A DNA stretch of 64,000 bases from Azospirillum canadense (GTDB lineage: Bacteria > Pseudomonadota > Alphaproteobacteria > Azospirillales > Azospirillaceae): positions 362,501 through 426,500 of the forward strand of contig NZ_JAOQNG010000010.1 of NCBI RefSeq assembly GCF_025961225.1. The letters are read 5' to 3'. Under the pieces are notes generated by a model that ran no database searches, was not told the origin of the DNA, and saw only the letters and a program-made list of their open reading frames with translations. The position numbers and the translations under genes were made by a program. Below are positions 1 through 12,573 of this stretch, one piece after another (the stretch's first letter is position 1; every line of letters begins with the position of its first letter).

Positions 1-1
1 G

Positions 2-715
<714 letters not shown>

Positions 716-727
716 AGGCGCCGCGCC

Positions 728-2737
<2,010 letters not shown>

Positions 2738-2790
2738 GCCACGCGGGTTCCGGACCAAGAACGAGACACATAGGGAAAAGGGAACGCACG

Positions 2791-3384
2791 ATGGCTTACG
2801 GAACCACGCTTTCGCAGCGTGCCACCTCGTTGCTGGACACGGTCGCCCCGAAGGGCGGCCTGGTCACCGCGGCGGCGGCGGCGGTGCTCGGCAGCGCGCT
2901 GCTGGCCGTCTCGGCCAAGGTGCAGGTGCCCTTCTGGCCGGTGCCGATGACGATGCAGAGCATGGTCGTCATCCTGCTCGGCATGGCCTACGGCAGCCGT
3001 CTTGCCACGGCGACGGTGCTGCTGTACCTGCTGGAAGGCCTTGCCGGCCTGCCGGTCTTTGCCGGTGCGGGCGCCGGCCCGGCCTACATGGCGGGCCCGA
3101 CGGCCGGCTACCTGCTGGGCTTCGTCCTGGCCGCCGGTGTCACCGGCTGGCTGGCGGAGCGTGGCTGGGACCGCAGCCCGGCCAAGGCGGTCGCCGCCCT
3201 GGCGCTGGGCCACGCCCTGCTGTTCGTGCCGGGTGTCGCGTGGCTGGCGGTGCTGTTCGGGGCTGAGAAGGCGATTGCGGTCGGCCTGACCCCGTTCCTG
3301 GCCGCCACGGTGCTGAAGACCGCGCTGGGCGCCGCGATCATGCAGGCCGCCTGGACGGTCGTCACGCGCCGATCGCGGGTGTAA
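2791..3384 (+). CDS. bioY: BioY biotin transporter (ECF substrate-binding component)
   Basis: A 197-aa hydrophobic protein starting MAYGTTLSQRATSLLD, with about six membrane segments. The BioY core is clear: AKVQVPFWPVPMTMQSMVVILLG, GAGPAYMAGPTAGYLLGF, and a C-terminal LGHALLFVPGVAWLAVLFG. BioY binds biotin in the inner membrane, alone or with BioMN; no bioM or bioN is seen here. ATG 2791 is preceded by GGGAAAAGGG and was chosen because it gives the normal family length; a longer in-frame extension upstream overlaps pccA and is not protein-like. Its position between a biotin enzyme subunit and methylmalonyl-CoA mutase suggests supply of cofactor to PccA. Confidence 0.93.
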   Translation: MAYGTTLSQRATSLLDTVAPKGGLVTAAAAAVLGSALLAVSAKVQVPFWPVPMTMQSMVVILLGMAYGSRLATATVLLYLLEGLAGLPVFAGAGAGPAYMAGPTAGYLLGFVLAAGVTGWLAERGWDRSPAKAVAALALGHALLFVPGVAWLAVLFGAEKAIAVGLTPFLAATVLKTALGAAIMQAAWTVVTRRSRV

Positions 3385-3388
3385 TTAC

Positions 3389-3431
3389 CCCCCTGTCCTC
3401 TCCCCCGCTGGGCGGGGGAGAGGACAGGGGG
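3389..3431 (+). terminator. Perfect 20-bp hairpin after bioY
   Basis: Bases 3389-3408 are perfectly complementary to 3412-3431 with a 3-nt loop. The stem is very G/C rich (CCCCCGC / GCGGGGG core) and begins 5 bp after the bioY stop codon. There is no T tract, so it may be a transcription terminator, an mRNA 3'-end stabiliser, or a member of the palindromic repeat family also seen at 3442, 5709, 25618 and 39265. Confidence 0.7.
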
Positions 3432-3441
3432 CGCCCCATCT

Positions 3442-3466
3442 CCCTCCCCCGCCCAGCGGGGGAGGG
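3442..3466 (+). repeat. Palindromic intergenic repeat, second copy after bioY
   Basis: An 11-bp perfect stem (3442-3452 with 3456-3466) around a CCA loop, CCCTCCCCCGC / GCGGGGGAGGG, followed by GTCGGGGTGGGGG. It shares the core and the G-rich 3' flank with the copy at 5709-5733 (GTTAGGGTGGG), which suggests one dispersed repeat family. Confidence 0.7.
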
Positions 3467-3539
3467 TCGGGGTGGGGGTTAAGTGCTTTGCAGTCTTTCA
3501 CGTAAAATATTGAACTCAGCCGTGTCGAGGAGGCGTCCC

Positions 3540-5693
<2,154 letters not shown>

Positions 5694-5708
5694 CCGTCAT
5701 GCGGATTT

Positions 5709-5733
5709 CCCTCCCCCACGGCGTGGGGGAGGG
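5709..5733 (+). repeat. Palindromic intergenic repeat after the mutase gene
   Basis: An 11-bp stem (5709-5719 with 5723-5733), CCCTCCCCCAC / GTGGGGGAGGG with a GGC loop, 15 bp after the stop codon and followed by GTTAGGGTGGGCGCAAC. Same family as 3442-3466 and 39265-39287; it may also act as a transcript 3' end. Confidence 0.7.
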
Positions 5734-5772
5734 TTAGGGTGGGCGCAACATCTTCCACATCCCGCCCTCGCC

Positions 5773-6465
5773 GTGCCCATCACCGCCGAAACCGACCTCT
5801 ACGCCCCCGTCAAAGCTTTCCTGGAAGTCCAGGGCTATGACGTCAAAGCCGAGATTCACGGCTGCGACCTCGTCGCCATGCGCGGCGGGGAGCCGCCGCT
5901 GATCGTCGAACTGAAGAAGCGCTTCACCCTGGACCTGCTGCTCCAGGGGGTTGACCGGCTGAGCCTCACCGACACCGTCTACCTCGCCGTGCCCCAGCCG
6001 GGCCGCAAGGCCACCGGCGCGTCGCCATACGACAGCGGAGTCCGCAAGCTGTGCCGGCGCCTGGGCGTCGGCCTGCTGATCGTGGACATCGGCCGGGCGG
6101 AGGGGCATCAGGTGGAGGTGCTGCTCGATCCCGTGCCCTACAGCCCGCGCAAGGACAAGAAGCGCACGCTTCGCCTGCTCGGCGAGCATGCACGGCGCAA
6201 GGGGGACCCCAACCGTGGCGGGTCGACCCGCGTGCCCATTGTGACCGCTTACCGTCAGGATGCATTGCGGTGCGCGCGCCTGCTCCAGGACGGTCCGATG
6301 ACGCTGAAGGCGCTGCGGGCCGCCGGGGCACCGAAGGACGTGTCGGTCATCCTTCAGCGCAACGTCTACGGGTGGTTCGAGCGGGTGGTGAAGGGCACCT
6401 ATGGGCTGACCGACGCCGGCCGGAACGGACTGGACTGCTTCGCCCATGGCCTCGCCGCCGAATGA
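5773..6465 (+). CDS. DUF2161-type protein with PD-(D/E)XK nuclease-like fold
   Basis: A 230-aa protein starting at GTG 5773. The N-terminal region TDLYAPVKAFLEVQGYDVKAE is followed by GCDLVAMRGGEPPLIVELKKR, which reads as the D...(E)xK signature of a PD-(D/E)XK nuclease-like core (Asp about 35, Glu-Leu-Lys about 49-51). The C-terminal half, with YRQDALRCARLLQDGPMTLKALRAAGAP and a winged-helix-like pattern (YGWFERVVKGTYGLT), resembles a small DNA-binding domain. The DUF2161/COG5482 assignment is from memory of the family pattern; the real substrate is unknown. It stands alone, 80 bp after methylmalonyl-CoA mutase, and its function is probably unrelated to it. Confidence 0.7.
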   Translation: MPITAETDLYAPVKAFLEVQGYDVKAEIHGCDLVAMRGGEPPLIVELKKRFTLDLLLQGVDRLSLTDTVYLAVPQPGRKATGASPYDSGVRKLCRRLGVGLLIVDIGRAEGHQVEVLLDPVPYSPRKDKKRTLRLLGEHARRKGDPNRGGSTRVPIVTAYRQDALRCARLLQDGPMTLKALRAAGAPKDVSVILQRNVYGWFERVVKGTYGLTDAGRNGLDCFAHGLAAE

Positions 6466-6618
6466 CCCCCACCTAATCCCAAAAAAGTAAGTATACGAAG
6501 TAGGTTCTTGGCTGATCCATCTCAATAGTGTCCGTTTTATGGTAAAAGGATTTCCTTCTGGGTTGCGGCGCTGATAAAACGGGCCGCCCTGATACTCCCA
6601 TACGGGAATCCCGCCGCA

Positions 6619-9105
6619 GTGAAAGCCGCACCGGAACCGCAAAGCCCTGGCTTATCGTCGCGCTCGTATCGTGTTCGCACTTGGCTTGTTCTGCTTACGG
6701 CTGCCTGCGTTCTGCCCCTCGTGCTGCTGTCGACCGCGTTGTTCTTGCGGAACGGAATTGCGGAAACGGAACAGACCTCCAGACAGGTGAGCGACCGCGC
6801 CCGTCTTCTATCGGAAGACGTGGACCGTGAAGTGTCCCGCATCGTCGCGTCGGCCGAGGTTCTGGCCACGAGCGAGAGCCTGACGAGCGGCGATTTTGCC
6901 CACTTCTATGGGCGTGCGGTCCAGGTGCGCGACCTGCTCGGCACCAATATCCTTGTCCGCGACCTGTCGAGCCAGCAGCTGCTGAACACGCGCGTGCCCT
7001 GGGGAACGGCGCTTCCCAGGAATCCGCAGTTCGACGTCGACCGCCGCGTGCTCGAAACACGGCAGGTTCAGGTCTCCGGGCTGCTGACCGGGGCCGTGGC
7101 GAAGACGCCCTTGCTGATCGTCGTGGTTCCGGTGATCCGGGATGACGAAGTCGTCTATCTCCTCAGCCTGACGATTTCGCTGGAGCGGTTGCAGAGCATC
7201 ATGTCGCCGGACCGCATGCCGACGGGCTGGATCGCCGGCATTGTCGATCGCGACGGCGTTATCATCGCGCGGTCGCGGAGCGCCGAACAGTTCGTCGGCA
7301 CCCGCGTGGACGAGGAGCGCTGGAACGCGATCAAGGACGCGCCGGACGGCGTGCACCACACGAAGGACCTTGAAGGAATAGCTTCGGTTCAGGCCTACAG
7401 CCGGTCGCCCATATCGGGCTGGCTGGTCGGCGTCGGCGTACCGGAGTCGTTGCTGGCCTCCCAATCCCATCAATCGCTGCAACTCTTTGCCGGTGGCGGC
7501 CTGGTGCTGGTCCTGTGCGGCGTCGGCGTGGCTTTTCTGCTCGGCCGCCGCCTGACGGGTCCGATCATGCAGTTGTCCGGCGCGGCCCAGGCGCTTGGCG
7601 CGGGGCAGGACGTGCCGGTCCGGCCGATGGGCGTGGCCGAGATGGACGCCGTGGCCGGGGCCCTGCGTGACGCCGCCGACCTGATCCGGACCCGCACGGC
7701 GGCCCTGGCGGAAAGCGAGGCACGGCTGAGGCGGGTGGTGGATGGCGCGCCCTTTCCCGTCATCGTGCACGCGGAGGACGGCGAGATCGTGCACATCAGC
7801 CGGTCCTTGGCGGATATGACGGGCTACGCGCGGCAGGAGGTCGCCACCATCGACCAATGGCTGGAACGCGCCGTGGAGAGCGGGCGGGAAGCATCGGCCT
7901 TCGACATCGACCGTCTCTACGCGCTCGACCGCCCGATCGACGAAGGGGAGTTCGCCATCCTCACCGCGGACGGGCAACGTCGCCTCTGGTCGTTCCGCTC
8001 CGCACCCATCGGCCGGGACGAGCGCGGGCGTCGATTGGCCGTCAGCATGGCCGCCGACCAGACTGATCGGCAGGAGGCGGAAAAACGGATGCGCCTGCTG
8101 ATGCGTGAGGTCGATCACCGCGCGAAGAACGCGTTGGCTGTCGTCCAATCCATCGTGCAGCTGAGCCGCGCCGAGGACCCCGCCACCTTTGCCGGGGCCG
8201 TGCAAGGACGGGTTTCGGCCATCGCGCGGGCCCACACGCTCCTCTCCGAAACGCGCTGGTCGGGCGCCGATCTCGCTACCATGGTGCGGTTCGGACTGGA
8301 GGCCTTTTCGGCGGGCCACCGGACGACGATGACCGGACCGCCCGTGTCCATCGTGGCGGAAGCGGCGCAGGCGGTGTCGATCGTGTTGCACGAACTGTCC
8401 ACCAACGCCGCGAAATATGGTGCGCTGTCGGTTCCGGAGGGGTGCGTCGCGGTGTCCTGGTCGGTGAACCGGACGACCGGCCAGCTGGTCCTGCGCTGGG
8501 ACGAAAGCGGCGGGCCGCCCGTCAGCCCGCCGACCCGCTTCGGTTTCGGCAGTTTCATCATCGAGCAGACCGTGACGGGACAGCTGCACGGCGACCTGCG
8601 CCACGACTGGGACGAGTCCGGCCTGCGCTGGCGCATGACCATCGCCTCCGAATGCTACGTGACCAGCGGCATCCACGATCCGGGCGCCGCGGCTCCGACG
8701 CCGGCGAACGATGAGCCGAAACGGGCGGCCGGCGGCGCCCGCGTGCTGGTGGTGGAGGACGAGGCGCTGACCGCGATCGCCCTGTCGCACCTGCTCCAGG
8801 ACAAGGGCTTTCAGGTGATCGGCCCCGTCGGCCGGGTGCAGGACGCCATCGACCGGGCACGCGCCGATCGTCCGGACGTTGCCGTCCTGGACGTCAACCT
8901 GTTCGGCCAACTGTCCTTCCCCGTGGCGGAAGTGCTGGACGGCATGGGCGTGCCCTTCCTGTTCTGCACGGGCTACGGCAGCCTGGACGCACCGAACGAG
9001 CGCCTGCGCCGCGCGCCCGTTCTGCGCAAGCCGGTTGGCGCCGATCAGGTAACGCGGACGTTGGTCGATCTGCTGGAGCGGCGGCCGGGTACCGCGATGG
9101 GGTAG
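6619..9105 (+). CDS. HWE-family hybrid sensor histidine kinase with C-terminal receiver
   Basis: An 828-aa membrane signalling protein; GTG 6619 is the start. Order: TM1 (about 20-42), extracytoplasmic Cache-like sensor, TM2 (about 275-298, GGGLVLVLCGVGVAFLLG), HAMP, PAS (about 370-480, with DGAPFPVIVHAEDGEIVHIS), HWE dimerisation/phosphoacceptor domain with REVDHRAKNALAVVQSIV, and a HATPase with HELSTNAAKYG. It ends in a receiver (about 708-820) with VVEDEALTA and phosphoacceptor Asp in VAVLDVNLFG near 757. In Rhizobiales and relatives HWE kinases often feed the general stress response or light/oxygen signalling; the ligand here is unknown. It is convergent with dctD (28 bp between stops). 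The preceding 150 bp is clearly AT-richer than the coding regions, as expected for a promoter. Confidence 0.9.
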   Translation: MKAAPEPQSPGLSSRSYRVRTWLVLLTAACVLPLVLLSTALFLRNGIAETEQTSRQVSDRARLLSEDVDREVSRIVASAEVLATSESLTSGDFAHFYGRAVQVRDLLGTNILVRDLSSQQLLNTRVPWGTALPRNPQFDVDRRVLETRQVQVSGLLTGAVAKTPLLIVVVPVIRDDEVVYLLSLTISLERLQSIMSPDRMPTGWIAGIVDRDGVIIARSRSAEQFVGTRVDEERWNAIKDAPDGVHHTKDLEGIASVQAYSRSPISGWLVGVGVPESLLASQSHQSLQLFAGGGLVLVLCGVGVAFLLGRRLTGPIMQLSGAAQALGAGQDVPVRPMGVAEMDAVAGALRDAADLIRTRTAALAESEARLRRVVDGAPFPVIVHAEDGEIVHISRSLADMTGYARQEVATIDQWLERAVESGREASAFDIDRLYALDRPIDEGEFAILTADGQRRLWSFRSAPIGRDERGRRLAVSMAADQTDRQEAEKRMRLLMREVDHRAKNALAVVQSIVQLSRAEDPATFAGAVQGRVSAIARAHTLLSETRWSGADLATMVRFGLEAFSAGHRTTMTGPPVSIVAEAAQAVSIVLHELSTNAAKYGALSVPEGCVAVSWSVNRTTGQLVLRWDESGGPPVSPPTRFGFGSFIIEQTVTGQLHGDLRHDWDESGLRWRMTIASECYVTSGIHDPGAAAPTPANDEPKRAAGGARVLVVEDEALTAIALSHLLQDKGFQVIGPVGRVQDAIDRARADRPDVAVLDVNLFGQLSFPVAEVLDGMGVPFLFCTGYGSLDAPNERLRRAPVLRKPVGADQVTRTLVDLLERRPGTAMG

Positions 9106-9133
9106 AGGGCGACAGCGGAAAGGGCCGCCCGGC

Positions 9134-10483
9134 CTATTCCACGAAATCCTCGCGGCTCAGGCCGTACTTCTTCAGCTTGTCGTAGAAGGTCTTGCGCGCG
9201 ACGTTCAGCGCCTCGATGGTGGCCTTCACGCTGCCCTTGTGGCGGGCCAGCTCGCTTTCGATCAGGCTTTTCTCGAACAGGTCCACCTGCTCCGCCAGCG
9301 ACAGGCCGCCGGAGCCGGAGGGGGCGCCCGACGCGGACAGGGTGTCGTCGAGGCCCAGCACGAAGCGGTCGGCGGCGTTGCGCAGCTCGCGGACATTGCC
9401 GGGCCAGTCGTGGGCCATCAGGCGCTGGGTCTGCGCCGGGGTCGGCGCGCGCGGGTCGCGGTTGTAGCGGGCGGCCGCCTGAAGGACGAAGTGCTGGAAC
9501 AGCAGGGGGATGTCGTCCCGGCGCTCACGCAACGGCGGGATCGTCACCACGACCACGTTCAGGCGATAGTAGAGGTCCTCGCGGAAGCTGCCGGCGCTGG
9601 ACGCCTGCCGCAAATCCACCTTGGTCGCGGCGACGACGCGCAGGTCCACGGCGGTCTGGTCGTTGGAGCCCAGCGGCTCCACCACCCGCTCCTGGATCAC
9701 GCGCAGCAGCTTGACCTGGAGCGACAGCGGCATGCTCTCGATCTCGTCCAGGAACAGGGTGCCGCGGCTGGCGTGCTCGATGCGGCCGACGCGGCGCTTG
9801 GCAGCACCCGTGAAGGCGCCGGCCTCGTGGCCGAACAGCTCGCTCTCGATGATGGATTCCGGCATGGCGCCGCAGTTCAGCGCCACGAAGGGGTGCTTGC
9901 GCCGCGCGCTGCCGGCGTGGAGCGCGCGGGCGACCAGCTCCTTGCCCGTGCCGGTCTCGCCCAGCACCAGCACGTCGGCGTCGGTGTCGGCCACCGCGGC
10001 GATGGTCGCGCGCAGCCGCTCGATGCCCGGCGTGCGGCCAATGATGGGATAGGCATCGCCGCCGTGGGCGCCGGCCAGCTGGTCGCGCAGGCGCCGGTTC
10101 TCCAACACCAGCCGCCGCTTCTCCACCGCGCGCCGCGCCACCTCCACCAGACGGTCGGACGGAAAGGGCTTTTCCAGGAAGTCGTAGGCGCCGCGCCGCA
10201 TGGCCTCCACCGCCATGGGCACGTCACCGTGGCCGGTGATCAGGATGACCGGCAGCTCCGGATCCAGCGCCAGGGCGCGCTCCATCAGCTCCAGCCCGTC
10301 GATCTGCGGCATGCGCACGTCGGTGACGAGACAGCCGGGCCAGTCGCGGCCGAGCAGCCGCAACGCGCGCTCCGCCCCGTCGCAGGCGGTGACCTCGAAG
10401 TCGGCCAACTCCAGCGCCTGCTGGCCGGCGAGGCGGACGGCGCGCTCGTCATCCACGAAGAGGACGCTGCCGGCGCTGGTCAT
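9134..10483 (-). CDS. dctD: C4-dicarboxylate response regulator DctD (sigma-54 activator)
   Basis: A 449-aa NtrC-type response regulator. The receiver domain (1-120) has VLFVDDERAVR and phospho-Asp in GCLVTDVRMPQIDGLEL. The AAA+ domain (about 145-370) carries GETGTGKE (Walker A), GAFTGA (sigma-54 contact loop) and DEIESMPLSLQ, and the C-terminal Fis-type helix-turn-helix is KATIEALNVARKTFYDKLKKYG. It is expected to be phosphorylated by DctB and to activate dctA from distal sites. The start overlaps the dctB stop codon by 4 bp (ATGA), so the pair is translationally coupled. The dctA gene, its sigma-54 promoter and two palindromic operators lie just beyond dctB. Confidence 0.93.
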   Translation of the reverse strand: MTSAGSVLFVDDERAVRLAGQQALELADFEVTACDGAERALRLLGRDWPGCLVTDVRMPQIDGLELMERALALDPELPVILITGHGDVPMAVEAMRRGAYDFLEKPFPSDRLVEVARRAVEKRRLVLENRRLRDQLAGAHGGDAYPIIGRTPGIERLRATIAAVADTDADVLVLGETGTGKELVARALHAGSARRKHPFVALNCGAMPESIIESELFGHEAGAFTGAAKRRVGRIEHASRGTLFLDEIESMPLSLQVKLLRVIQERVVEPLGSNDQTAVDLRVVAATKVDLRQASSAGSFREDLYYRLNVVVVTIPPLRERRDDIPLLFQHFVLQAAARYNRDPRAPTPAQTQRLMAHDWPGNVRELRNAADRFVLGLDDTLSASGAPSGSGGLSLAEQVDLFEKSLIESELARHKGSVKATIEALNVARKTFYDKLKKYGLSREDFVE

Positions 10484-12327
10484 GCGGGGGACTCCGTTCG
10501 CTTGAGGCGGATGGTGAAGACGGCGCCGCCGTCCGGATGGTTGGCCGCGGTCAGGTTTCCGCCGAAATCCTCGACGATGCCGTGGCTGATCGACAGGCCG
10601 AGGCCAAGCCCGTCCCCCGCCTCCTTCGTGGTGAAGAAGGGAACGAACAGGCGGGGCAGGTCGGCCTCGGCGATGCCGGTGCCGACGTCGCGGACGCTCA
10701 ATACCGTCTCATCCCCCTCCGGCGCCAGCGTGACGGTGATGGCGCGGTGGGGGACGGTGCGCATGGCGTCCGCGGCGTTGCCGATCAGGTTGACCAGCAC
10801 CTGCTGGAGCCGCACATCCTCGCCCATGACCCAGACGGGATCGGCCGGCAGGTTGGCGTCCACCTGCACGGCGTCGCGGCGCAGCCGCGATTCCAGCAGC
10901 GCCAGCGCCTGCCCGACCGCCGCCTGCGCCGAGACGGGGCCGAGCGTGCCGGAGGCGCGCCGCGCGAAGCCCTTCAGCTGCCGCGTGATGGCGGCCATGC
11001 GGTCGGTGAGGTCGGCGATCTCCGCGAGGTTGTCGCGCACCGCGTCCCGCCGGTCGCGGTCGAGCAGGACCACGGCGTTGTCGGCGAAGCTGCGGATCGC
11101 GGCAAGCGGCTGGTTGATCTCGTGCGCGATGCCCGCCGACATCTGGCCCAGCGCCGCCAGCTTGGCCGCCTGGGTCAGTTCGTTCTCCGCGGCGCGCAGC
11201 TCGGCGGTGGCGTCGGCGACGCGCCGTTCCAGTTCGGCGCGGGCCTCCTCCTGGAAAGACAGCCGCTCCATCAGCACGACGCGCCGTTGGGCCAGCGCGT
11301 AGCCGGCGAGTGCCGCCAACGCCACCACCGCGGCTGCCAGCAGGCCGGCTTGCTGGGCGCGCGTGCTGGCGGGCTCCAGGCTGGTCAGCGCGTGGATGGT
11401 CCAATCGCCGCCCGGTACGGCCGCCGACAGGTGCAGATACCGCATCTCGACCCCGTCCTCCCGCAGCGCGATGCGGTCCGCCCCGCCGCCGAAGCCCCAG
11501 GGCAGGGTGGGCACGCCTTCCGTCGGCGGATCGGGCGTGGTCGGCAGGGTGACCGGCAGCCGCTGAGGCAGGGCGTTGTAGCGCCAGGTTGGGACGTTGG
11601 TGATAAAGACCACGCCGTCGCGGTCGGTGACCAGAACCTTCTCCCCGCCGTGCGACCAAGCTTCCTCCAGCGTTTGGAACCCGACCTTCAGGACGACGAC
11701 GCCGAGCGGCGTTTCCCCTGTGCGGTTTTCCGCACTCACCCGCTGGGCCGTGTAGTAGCCCGGCACGAAGGAGGTGGTACCGAGCGCGAAGTGATGCCCC
11801 TCGCCCCGCTCCATCGCCAGGCGGAAATAGGGACGGTAGGCGAAGTTCTGCCCGACGAAGCTGGCCGCGCTGTTCCAGTTGCTGGCCGCGATGGTGGTTC
11901 CGTCGGGGTTCATGATGTAGAGGGCCAACGCGCCCAGCGTCTGCGCGAAGCCCTCCAGCTTGCGGTTCATGCGGTCCACGCGGTCGGGCGTCGGCGCCGC
12001 GAGCAGGGCCGCCACCTCCGCGTCGCGGGCGATCACCATGGGCACGGCGGCGTGCCGCTCCAGCTCCGCCCGCAGGTTGGCTTCGTAGAGGGCCAGGCGG
12101 GCGCGCCCCTGCTCCTGCAGGGCTTGGTGCGCCACGGACGCGGTCCAGCCGGCCGCCAACGCGGCGGCGAGCGGCATCCCGGCGACGAAGGCCAGCAGCA
12201 AGAGGCGGCGGGGATGCGCGGTGAGCGCGGCGACCAGTCCAGCGAAAGGCCGGGAAACCGGCGTCGGGGCGTTCCCGCTCCCTGTCGCGTTCGAAAATGT
12301 CCGGTCGATGGGACGGATCCTAAGCAA
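10480..12327 (-). CDS. dctB: C4-dicarboxylate sensor histidine kinase DctB
   Basis: A 615-aa inner-membrane kinase. TM1 (about 40-62, LLLLAFVAGMPLAAALAAG) and TM2 (about 325-345) flank a periplasmic double-Cache sensor region (VDRMNRKLEGFAQTLGALALYIMNPDGT, SFVGQNFAYRPYF) typical of DctB. The HisKA motif is GIAHEINQPLAAIRSFADNA, followed by a HATPase with NLIGNAADAM, GTGIAEADLPRLFVPFFTTK and GLGLGLSISHGIVEDFGG. It should sense succinate, malate or fumarate together with DctA and phosphorylate DctD. The open frame begins at TTG 12327 and no ATG occurs before the TM1 region, so the exact start is uncertain; GTG or TTG codons further in are possible. Confidence 0.92.
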   Translation of the reverse strand: MLRIRPIDRTFSNATGSGNAPTPVSRPFAGLVAALTAHPRRLLLLAFVAGMPLAAALAAGWTASVAHQALQEQGRARLALYEANLRAELERHAAVPMVIARDAEVAALLAAPTPDRVDRMNRKLEGFAQTLGALALYIMNPDGTTIAASNWNSAASFVGQNFAYRPYFRLAMERGEGHHFALGTTSFVPGYYTAQRVSAENRTGETPLGVVVLKVGFQTLEEAWSHGGEKVLVTDRDGVVFITNVPTWRYNALPQRLPVTLPTTPDPPTEGVPTLPWGFGGGADRIALREDGVEMRYLHLSAAVPGGDWTIHALTSLEPASTRAQQAGLLAAAVVALAALAGYALAQRRVVLMERLSFQEEARAELERRVADATAELRAAENELTQAAKLAALGQMSAGIAHEINQPLAAIRSFADNAVVLLDRDRRDAVRDNLAEIADLTDRMAAITRQLKGFARRASGTLGPVSAQAAVGQALALLESRLRRDAVQVDANLPADPVWVMGEDVRLQQVLVNLIGNAADAMRTVPHRAITVTLAPEGDETVLSVRDVGTGIAEADLPRLFVPFFTTKEAGDGLGLGLSISHGIVEDFGGNLTAANHPDGGAVFTIRLKRTESPA

Positions 12328-12380
12328 CGGTCAAGTCACTCGTGCTGCGCCGCAACATACGGTCGCCCAAGGGAAATTCG

Positions 12381-12398
12381 TGTGCGGATTTTCGCACA
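12381..12398. promoter_or_regulatory. Palindromic operator 1, probable DctD binding site
   Basis: TGTGCG-GATTTT-CGCACA, a perfect 6-bp inverted repeat with 6-bp spacer, centred about 85 bp upstream of the sigma-54 -24 element. The position and tandem arrangement with the next site match upstream activating sequences of rhizobial dctA genes. The identity of the binding protein is inferred from context. Confidence 0.75.
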
Positions 12399-12415
12399 TC
12401 CATTTCCGCCCTGTC

Positions 12416-12433
12416 GTGCGGTTTTTCGCGCAC
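12416..12433. promoter_or_regulatory. Palindromic operator 2, probable DctD binding site
   Basis: GTGCG-GTTTTTCG-CGCAC, a 5-bp perfect inverted repeat whose centre lies 35 bp (about 3.3 helical turns) from operator 1. The shared GTGCG/CGCAC half-sites point to cooperative binding of one dimeric regulator, most simply DctD. Confidence 0.7.
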
Positions 12434-12472
12434 GCATGTCGTAAGAGCGCTGCGAATCCTCGGGTCGGTCGT

Positions 12473-12488
12473 TGGCACACGTCTTGCT
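12473..12488 (+). promoter_or_regulatory. Sigma-54 promoter of dctA
   Basis: TGGCACACGTCTTGCT matches the -24/-12 consensus TGGCAC-N5-TTGC fully, with the GG and GC dinucleotides 10 bp apart. It lies 85 bp before the dctA start and downstream of the two palindromes, as expected for RpoN/DctD control. Confidence 0.92.
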
Positions 12489-12573
12489 GACAGGGGGGTA
12501 TGACCGGGCCGACCGCCGACCTCGCACAAGAGCGGACGCCCAATTCCAGGAACGCCACCGAGGAGACGACGAT

